Of a stretch of 19,226 nt of DNA, positions 14,396 to 19,226 are shown in pieces. The DNA lies in NCBI GenBank assembly GCA_028703175.1, contig JAQVNJ010000121.1, positions 1 through 19,226 on the forward strand, in the 5' to 3' direction. Below the pieces are notes generated by a model. That model did not search any database, was not told where the DNA came from, and worked only from the letters and a program-made list of their open reading frames with translations. The first letter of the stretch is position 1. The number at the start of each line of letters is the position of its first letter. The translations under genes were made by a program, and so were the position numbers. Source of the stretch: JAAYCB01 sp012744395. GTDB taxonomy: Bacteria > Planctomycetota > Planctomycetia > Pirellulales > Thermoguttaceae.

Positions 14396-15352
14396 GTGAG
14401 ACTGATTCGCCAATTGGAAGACTTCTCCGCGGACCTGCGGGCGGGAGCCGTGGCTGTCGGCAATTTCGATGGCGTCCATCGGGGCCATGCGCGGATCATC
14501 CGGCGGCTCGTCGAGCTGGCGCGGCGCCACGGCGGCCCGGCGATCGCGTTCACCTTCGATCCTCCACCCGCCGCCCTGCTGCGGCCCGATCGCGCTCCGC
14601 CCGCGCTGACGACGACCGAACGCAAGGCCGAATTGCTCGCCCGCCTGGGCGTCGACGCGATCGTGGCCTTTCCCACCAGCGCCGAGTTCCTCCAGCTCTC
14701 CGCCCGCGAATTCTTCGAACGCGTCCTTGTCGGCGCGCTCGGGGCCAGGGCCGTCGTCGAGGGGCCGAACTTCTTCTTCGGCCGCCAACGGCGCGGGAAC
14801 GTCGAACTGCTCCAAGACTTCTGCCGCCAGGCGGGGATCGAACTGGATGTCGTTGAACCACTCGTCCTCCACGGCGAGATCGTCTCCAGTTCCCGCATCC
14901 GCAACCATCTCTCGCAAGGCCGCGTCGCCGAAGCCGCCGCAATCCTCACCGAACCGTATCGCGTCGGCGGCAGCGTGATCCACGGCGCCGGGCGCGGCGC
15001 ATCGCTGGGATTCCCCACCGCAAACCTCGCCGGTGTGGCCACGTTGCTCCCTTGCGAGGGAATCTACGCCGGCAGGGCCTATGTCGATGGCCGGCCCCTG
15101 GCCGCCGCGATCAGCATCGGTCCGAATCCGACCTTCGATGAGAACGCCCGCAAACTCGAGGTGTTCCTGCTCGACTTCGACGGCGATCTTTACGGCCAGA
15201 CGATCGACGTCGATTTCCGCGCCCGGCTCCGCGACGTGATTCGCTTTCACTCCGTCGATCAGCTCCTCGAACAGATGAACCGCGACGTGCAGGAGACGCG
15301 CCAGATTGCCGTCCCGGACGGCCCTCCTGATCATCCCCCGGCCGCCGGTTGA
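14396..15352 (+). CDS. ribF: Bifunctional riboflavin kinase / FAD synthetase
   Basis: A cytoplasmic enzyme of 318 aa that makes FMN from riboflavin and ATP, then FAD from FMN and ATP. The N-terminal FAD synthetase (nucleotidyltransferase) domain has GNFDGVHRGH at 22-31, EGPNFFFGRQRRGN (about 122-135) and SSSRIR at 164-169. The C-terminal riboflavin kinase domain has GRGASLGFPTANL (199-211), GPNPTF (242-247) and LEVFLLDFDGDLYG with the catalytic Glu at about 255. A frame starting at TTG 14363 exists, but GTG 14396 gives the family N-terminus (RLIRQLEDF) and is preferred; neither has a strong ribosome binding site. It is followed by the nrnA-like gene after 38 nt, a pairing common in bacteria. 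Confidence 0.96.
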   Translation: MRLIRQLEDFSADLRAGAVAVGNFDGVHRGHARIIRRLVELARRHGGPAIAFTFDPPPAALLRPDRAPPALTTTERKAELLARLGVDAIVAFPTSAEFLQLSAREFFERVLVGALGARAVVEGPNFFFGRQRRGNVELLQDFCRQAGIELDVVEPLVLHGEIVSSSRIRNHLSQGRVAEAAAILTEPYRVGGSVIHGAGRGASLGFPTANLAGVATLLPCEGIYAGRAYVDGRPLAAAISIGPNPTFDENARKLEVFLLDFDGDLYGQTIDVDFRARLRDVIRFHSVDQLLEQMNRDVQETRQIAVPDGPPDHPPAAG

Positions 15353-15390
15353 CCCCGGCCGCATTCCAACAGCAAAAAGGCAGCTCTAGC

Positions 15391-16404
15391 GTGACACGAC
15401 CAGACACGAACCCGTCCGGTCCGAACCAGATCGACTGGCCGCGATTCGTTCAACTTGTCGGCGCCAAGCGGAATATCCTCTTGACGACTCACCATCGACC
15501 CGATTGCGACGCCGTGGGGAGCCAGTTGGGCATGTACCACGTGCTCCGGCAATTGGGCAAGCAGGTTGCCACGGCGAATCCCTTCGACCTGCCGCCCAAC
15601 CTCCGCTTCCTCGACCCCGAAGGGATCCTCCGGCACTTTGAACAGGCGCCGGCGGAGACGCTCGCCTCGATCGACCTGCTCCTGGTCCTCGACACCAGCG
15701 CCTGGGCCCAACTCGGCGGCATGGGGGAGGTGATCCGCACCACCCAGGCCGACGTCGCCGTCCTCGACCACCACCTCGGCGGCGATCATCTGGGGGCGAT
15801 CCTCTTCAAAGACACGTCGGCCGAGGCCGCCGGACGGCTCGTCTTCGAAGCCGCCGGCCACCTCGGCGCCGAGGTGACCCCCCAAATCGCTACACCGCTG
15901 TTCGCCGCCCTGGCCACCGACACCGGCTGGTTCCGTTTCTCCTCGACCAACGAGCGGACCTACGAACTGGCCGCAAAGCTCGTCGCCGCCGGCGCCCGGC
16001 CCGACCAGATCTACAAAGAACTCTACGAGTGCGAGACGCTCGCGCGGCTGAATCTCACCGGCCGGGTCCTCGCCAGGACCCAGGTCGAACTCGGCGGCCG
16101 GCTGATCTACACCTGGATCACCCTCGAAGATTTCGACGCCTGCGGAGCGCTGCCCGGCGACAGCGAGGACCTCGTCAACATGACCCTCGCCGTCAACGGA
16201 ACCGAGTTCGCGGTGATCCTCGTCGAACAACGCACCGGCGGGGTCAAACTCAGCTTCCGCAGCCGCTGCGACCTGGATTGCAGCCGGATTGCCGGCCAGT
16301 TCGGTGGCGGCGGGCACAAGAGCGCAGCCGGAGCCTTCATCCAGGCCCCCCTCGACGAGGCCCGCGCCAAGATACTCGACGTCGTCCGCAGTGCGATGTC
16401 GTAA
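15391..16404 (+). CDS. DHH/DHHA1 phosphoesterase, NrnA-type nanoRNase/pAp phosphatase
   Basis: A predicted 337-aa enzyme that degrades very short RNA oligonucleotides and/or 3'-phosphoadenosine 5'-phosphate. All DHH motifs are present: HHRPDCDAVGS (34-44), VLDTSAW (D101), VLDHHL (DHH at 126-128), ATDTGWFRFSSTN (D177), and the DHHA1 motif GGGGHKSAAG at 305-314 for substrate binding. Two metal ions, usually Mn2+, are expected in this family. GTG 15391 has AAGG 10 nt upstream. The frame is open back to TTG 15349, which overlaps the ribF stop, but that start lacks a ribosome binding site. NrnA is a family-level call; a c-di-NMP phosphodiesterase role cannot be excluded. Confidence 0.93.
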   Translation: MTRPDTNPSGPNQIDWPRFVQLVGAKRNILLTTHHRPDCDAVGSQLGMYHVLRQLGKQVATANPFDLPPNLRFLDPEGILRHFEQAPAETLASIDLLLVLDTSAWAQLGGMGEVIRTTQADVAVLDHHLGGDHLGAILFKDTSAEAAGRLVFEAAGHLGAEVTPQIATPLFAALATDTGWFRFSSTNERTYELAAKLVAAGARPDQIYKELYECETLARLNLTGRVLARTQVELGGRLIYTWITLEDFDACGALPGDSEDLVNMTLAVNGTEFAVILVEQRTGGVKLSFRSRCDLDCSRIAGQFGGGGHKSAAGAFIQAPLDEARAKILDVVRSAMS

Positions 16405-16414
16405 TCGCCTGCCC

Positions 16415-16434
16415 CCCTGCCCTGCCCTGCCCCG
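16415..16434 (+). repeat. Second copy of the 20-nt CCCTG/CCCCG motif
   Basis: CCCTGCCCTGCCCTGCCCCG starts 10 nt after the nrnA-like stop and is identical over 20 nt to 9464-9483. Here the C-rich strand is the coding-direction strand, so any G-quadruplex would form in the template DNA, not in the mRNA. The rest of the spacer up to 16663 shows no gene and no clear terminator. Confidence 0.8.
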
Positions 16435-16663
16435 CCCCAGACGCGGCGGATCGCCAGCCGGGATCGTCCACGAGCCAACCGCCGACACCCGCGCCCGGGG
16501 ACCCGTCCTTAAGACCGTCTCCGCCAGCGGTTGCGGCGTTGGCACGGCCATCTCCCCGAAAACCGCTGGACTGCCTGGCATGCCCATCTTTTGCCGTGGA
16601 GATCCGTGAATATCTGCGGAATCGTTAGAGTTTAACGTTGGGGGAACCGATCCATAGAACACC

Positions 16664-17377
16664 ATGTGGTGTTATAGTTGCCGCCAGGACGTTCCCGGTA
16701 TGCTCATCCCCGACCGCGGCCAGATATGCTGCCCGCGGTGCGGAGAGTCCCTCAACGCGCTGCGGCCGCGGTGCGATCCGTGCCCCAACCAGCGCGCGAC
16801 GGGGGCAGCCGCCAACGAGCAGGCCCAGTCGCCGTCTCCGCCGTCTGACGGCGATCGATCCAGGATGCAGGGGCAACCCTGCCCGCCGCACGGCGATTGC
16901 GATCAGGTTCCGCTCCAGGATTCCGTCTCCGCCGCGGATCAGCCGTTGCGGCTGCGGTTCGATCCGCCCCATCCGGCGGGCGGCTGCGCCGGGCCGGCCT
17001 GGAATTCACGGCGGGATCGTCTTCAACGCTGGTTCTGGCGGCTGGGACAGGCAATCCTCGCGGTCGGCCTGGCCGCCTCCGCGTGCGGTGTCAGCCTCGT
17101 CGTCTGGTCCGCCTACAGCTCGCGTCCCGAACTCTGGTCCGTCGGAATTCCGATTTCGATTGCCGGGCAGCTGGCGATGCTCATCGCGCTGGCATTCCGC
17201 CCGGCCGGGTTTATGGAACACCCGGCCGCCGGCCGCGCCTCGCTCGTCCCGCCATGCCGGCAAATCCCGGGGCTGCGGATAGACACCAGGGGCCACACGA
17301 CGGAAATCGCCCCAACCCAAGCCCTCCTCGACCTGATTGCCCGGCTGGAAGACCTCTCGAACCGGCTCGACCGCTAG
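16664..17377 (+). CDS. Zinc-ribbon membrane protein of unknown function
   Basis: A 237-aa protein that begins MWCYSCRQDVPGM. Cys3/Cys6 and Cys23/Cys26 (CPRC) form a four-cysteine zinc-ribbon. A Pro/Cys-rich, probably disordered region follows (about 30-118), then two membrane helices (about 127-149 and 159-178) and a C-terminal helix (LLDLIARLEDLSNRLDR, 221-237) that may form a coiled coil. Zinc-ribbon plus two helices suggests a membrane-anchored adaptor, but no function is known. ATG 16664 is the only sensible start; no strong ribosome binding site is visible. It is separated from the nrnA-like gene by 259 nt and faces the oxidoreductase gene. Confidence 0.82.
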   Translation: MWCYSCRQDVPGMLIPDRGQICCPRCGESLNALRPRCDPCPNQRATGAAANEQAQSPSPPSDGDRSRMQGQPCPPHGDCDQVPLQDSVSAADQPLRLRFDPPHPAGGCAGPAWNSRRDRLQRWFWRLGQAILAVGLAASACGVSLVVWSAYSSRPELWSVGIPISIAGQLAMLIALAFRPAGFMEHPAAGRASLVPPCRQIPGLRIDTRGHTTEIAPTQALLDLIARLEDLSNRLDR

Positions 17378-17391
17378 CCCGGGTCATGTCC

Positions 17392-17440
17392 GTAGCAGGA
17401 ATTCATTCCGTCCGCCCCGTAGCCCGGAATGGACTCCGTC
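17392..17440. repeat. Imperfect direct repeat with inverted arms between convergent genes
   Basis: GTAGCAGGAATTCATTCCGTC (17392-17412, 21 nt including the internal GGAAT-TC-ATTCC palindrome) is followed after 6 nt by a diverged copy (17419-17440) that starts GTAGCCCGGAATGG and ends CTCCGTC. CATTCCG (17404-17410) can also pair with CGGAATG (17425-17431) across a 14-nt loop. It lies between the ends of two convergent genes and could act as a bidirectional terminator or be a dispersed extragenic repeat. No T-run follows, so a classic terminator is unlikely. Confidence 0.5.
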
Positions 17441-17494
17441 TTCGTTCCCCCTTGGCGATCAATCGCTGCATCGCCGGCGCACGCTCCGCCTGGC

Positions 17495-18796
17495 TCACGC
17501 CTCCGGCAGCTCGAACCCCTTCCGCCGCGGGCGGTCGAGATAACGATTCGCCTCCTCGTCGCCCGGAAAGGTCTCCGTCTGGGGGTCCCATTTCAACCGC
17601 CGGCCGACCCAGCGGGCGATGTTGCCCAGGTGGCAGAGGATCGCCGAGCGGTGGCCGATCTCCACGTCGCAGATCGGGCGGCCGCGTGATTTGATCGCGT
17701 CGAACCAGTTCTGCATGTGGTTGTCGATCTCGGGCAGCCGGACCTTCAAGTCCTTGGCCGCCTCGGCGACCAGTTCCGGCGGATTGCTGTCGACCGTGTT
17801 GTTGCCGATGCGGATCTTGCCCTCGGGGCCCACGAAGCTGGCCCCGGCGGCCGACTCCCCCGGCTCCAGGCGAATCACGATCCCGTTGGCGTATCGCATC
17901 CGCACGCGGTACCCCTGGCTCGAAAGCCTGTTGCCCCGGGCAAGGCCTTCGGGGGCGGTGTAGACCGGCGCCTGGAACTCGCCTGCTTCGCACCAGACCT
18001 CGACCGGCCCGGTGCCGTCGGCATCCAGCGCCCACTGGATCTGGTCGAAGCCATGGGCCCCGGTGCCGGTCATCTCGCCGCCCGACCAGGGCCGCAGCGA
18101 AATCCAGCCCGGCCGGGACCTCTGGATGAAAATGTCGTTGTGGAAGGGAACCGGCTCGGTCGGCCCGCACCACCGATCCCAGTCCAGCCCGTCACGCGGC
18201 GGTTGGCCGGGAAATCGGCATTCCCAGGGGCTCGGATAGTTGTCGATCAAGACGGTCTCCACCGGCCCAATCAGCCCGCTGCGAACCATCTCGCACCCGA
18301 GCCGGTGGTATCTCATCGAGCGCCGCTGGCTGCCGGTTTGCAGCACGCGGCGATGCTTGCGCACCGCGTCGACCAGCACGCGGCCCTCGCGGATGGTGAG
18401 CGTGAGCGGCTTCTCCAGGTAGACGTCCTTGCCCGCCTGGCAGGCGTGAATTGCCGGGATCACGTGCCAGTGGTCGGGCGTGGCGATGATGCAGGCGTCG
18501 ACGTCGCCCGCCTCGAGCATCTCCCGGTAGTCGGCATGCGCCCGGCAGTTGCGCTTCGCGGCGACTCCTTCCCGCCGCTGGCGATCGACGTCGGCAACCG
18601 CCACGATCCGGCCCTCCGCCGGCAGACCCATCAACTGATTGCCGCGACGGCCCACGCCGATGTACCCGATGCCGATCCGGTCGTTCGCCCCCGGCTCGCC
18701 GGCCGAGGCCAGCACATGGCGTGGAATCCACAGCGGCGCGGCAACCGCGCTGCCGGCGACGGCCAGGAAGCGGCGGCGGTTTACGAAGCGCGACAT
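17495..18796 (-). CDS. Tat-exported Gfo/Idh/MocA family oxidoreductase
   Basis: A 433-aa predicted NAD(P)-dependent sugar or polyol dehydrogenase. The N-terminus MSRFVNRRRFLAVAG with a following hydrophobic stretch and A-rich end (to about 32) is a Tat signal, so the folded, cofactor-loaded protein is probably exported. The Rossmann fold starts at about 41 with GVGRRG (47-52), and EKP is at 128-130. The GGEMTGTGAHGFDQIQWAL stretch and the C-terminal part (HMQNWFDAIKSRGRPICDVE, then IGHRSAILCHLGNIA) match the Gfo/Idh/MocA C-terminal domain often seen in Planctomycetes. Substrate unknown. ATG 18796 is preferred: AAGGAG ends 6 nt upstream, while the adjacent ATG 18799 is only 3 nt away. The open frame to 18928 is ignored. 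Confidence 0.95.
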   Translation of the reverse strand: MSRFVNRRRFLAVAGSAVAAPLWIPRHVLASAGEPGANDRIGIGYIGVGRRGNQLMGLPAEGRIVAVADVDRQRREGVAAKRNCRAHADYREMLEAGDVDACIIATPDHWHVIPAIHACQAGKDVYLEKPLTLTIREGRVLVDAVRKHRRVLQTGSQRRSMRYHRLGCEMVRSGLIGPVETVLIDNYPSPWECRFPGQPPRDGLDWDRWCGPTEPVPFHNDIFIQRSRPGWISLRPWSGGEMTGTGAHGFDQIQWALDADGTGPVEVWCEAGEFQAPVYTAPEGLARGNRLSSQGYRVRMRYANGIVIRLEPGESAAGASFVGPEGKIRIGNNTVDSNPPELVAEAAKDLKVRLPEIDNHMQNWFDAIKSRGRPICDVEIGHRSAILCHLGNIARWVGRRLKWDPQTETFPGDEEANRYLDRPRRKGFELPEA

Positions 18797-18876
18797 CATG
18801 CTCTCCTTTGTGCGGAAGCGGCTGCCGAACTGGCTCCAGTGTCCTAAGGGACGCGTTAGGCGAGCAAACCAGTCGT

Positions 18877-18904
18877 AGTATAATCGTACAGGGCGTGCTG
18901 GAAA
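18877..18904 (-). promoter_or_regulatory. Candidate promoter of the oxidoreductase gene
   Basis: On the minus strand TTTCCA (18904-18899) is followed after 16 nt by TATACT (18882-18877), about 80 nt before ATG 18796. The -10 matches 5 of 6 and the -35 4 of 6 sigma70 positions. A perfect TATAAT is present on the other strand at 18879-18884, so direction is uncertain. Confidence 0.4.
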
Positions 18905-18953
18905 ATGAAACCCGCCGCCATCAGACACGACTGCTTCTCATTCTCTGATTGAA

Positions 18954-19097
18954 CACTCCAACGTCCGGGACCACTGGCCTACCTTGGAGTGATGGTCTGC
19001 ACCGTTGCGTGTGGAATTGGAGTGCCGACTTGCCGGGTTGACAAGCGACTGCTATGCGGTGTAATGTCATGTCAGATCAAGAGTTAAGCGACTGCTA
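18954..19097. repeat. Operator-like repeated boxes around the right-edge promoter
   Basis: The 8-mer TTGGAGTG occurs at 18984-18991 and 19017-19024 and inverted as CACTCCAA at 18954-18961. The 12-mer AAGCGACTGCTA occurs at 19043-19054 and 19086-19097, 43 bp apart, about four helical turns. The first 12-mer copy overlaps the end of the -35 box and the spacer of the promoter at 19038; the second lies downstream of its -10. Such a layout fits binding sites for a regulator, but no regulator is identified. Confidence 0.4.
19038..19065 (+). promoter_or_regulatory. Strong sigma70-like promoter reading off the right edge
   Basis: A perfect TTGACA (19038-19043), a 16-nt spacer and TGTAAT (19060-19065, 5 of 6). 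It lies about 77 nt before the partial gene at 19142. It is the best consensus promoter in the window. Confidence 0.55.
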
Positions 19098-19141
19098 ACG
19101 CTTTGAAGCACGCGCGATCAGGATCGGGAAGGACCAGGCAA

Positions 19142-19226
19142 ATGGCCACCAGGAGATTCGTATTTGGGAAACCCCCTTTCCGATTGTTGGCTGATCATCT
19201 TGCGCAAGACCGCGACTTTGTTGAGG
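19142..19226 (+). CDS. 5' end of an unknown gene running off the right edge
   Basis: ATG 19142 opens a frame with no stop to the window end (28 codons). The product begins MATRRFVFGKPPFRLLADHL and continues AQDRDFVE. AAGGA lies 8 nt before the ATG, and a consensus promoter sits about 77 nt upstream, so a real gene is likely. The visible piece is too short for a family assignment. Codon use here is less GC-rich than in the central operons. Confidence 0.5.
   Translation, partial: MATRRFVFGKPPFRLLADHLAQDRDFVE

Noticed and set aside
18797..18928. 44-residue N-terminal extension of the oxidoreductase
   Set aside because: It would bury the Tat signal inside the protein, and the AAGGAG site supports the start at 18796.

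Overview
The window looks like chromosomal DNA from a high-GC planctomycete, possibly of the Pirellulales type. This is an inference from gene content: a DUF4912/UVR-motif gene pair, a small CxxC zinc-ribbon membrane protein, a Tat-exported Gfo/Idh/MocA oxidoreductase of the kind that is abundant in Planctomycetes, and an F-type ATP synthase operon with unusual N-termini on two Fo subunits. No rRNA, tRNA, insertion sequence, CRISPR array or phage gene was recognised.

Left part (1-11395, minus strand): a complete F1Fo ATP synthase operon, read right to left as atpZ-like, atpI-like, atpB (a), atpE (c), atpF (b), atpH (delta), atpA (alpha), atpG (gamma), atpD (beta), atpC (epsilon). It continues through a 4-nt stop/start overlap into a large YfhO/GT-C-like membrane protein gene. 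The 3' end of that gene runs into six tandem 67-69 bp hairpin-bearing repeats (391-805), so its predicted C-terminus is repeat-encoded. A possible small gene leaves the window at the extreme left edge (1-67, minus).

Centre (11396-12308): a 0.9 kb divergent intergenic region. It holds a weak candidate promoter for the atp operon, a good candidate promoter reading right, and four consecutive predicted RNA hairpins (12043-12204) in the long leader of the rightward operon.

Right part (12309-17377, plus strand): a DUF4912 protein with a Rho_N/SAP-like N-terminus, a UVR-motif protein, bifunctional riboflavin kinase/FAD synthetase (ribF), a DHH/DHHA1 phosphoesterase of the NrnA (nanoRNase/pAp phosphatase) type, and, after a gap, a zinc-ribbon membrane protein. 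Convergent to these is a Tat-signal Gfo/Idh/MocA oxidoreductase (17495-18796, minus). The right edge has lower GC. It carries a strong sigma70-like promoter with repeated operator-like boxes and the first 28 codons of a gene that runs off the window.

Most core genes are ordinary. The most interesting items are the hairpin repeat array captured by the yfhO-like reading frame, a perfect 20-nt G-quadruplex-type duplication placed directly after the atpE stop and again after the nrnA-like gene, export-type N-termini on both the c and b subunits, and the structured leader of the DUF4912 operon. Start codons were chosen by Shine-Dalgarno sites, overlaps and family N-termini, and several differ from the longest possible ORF.
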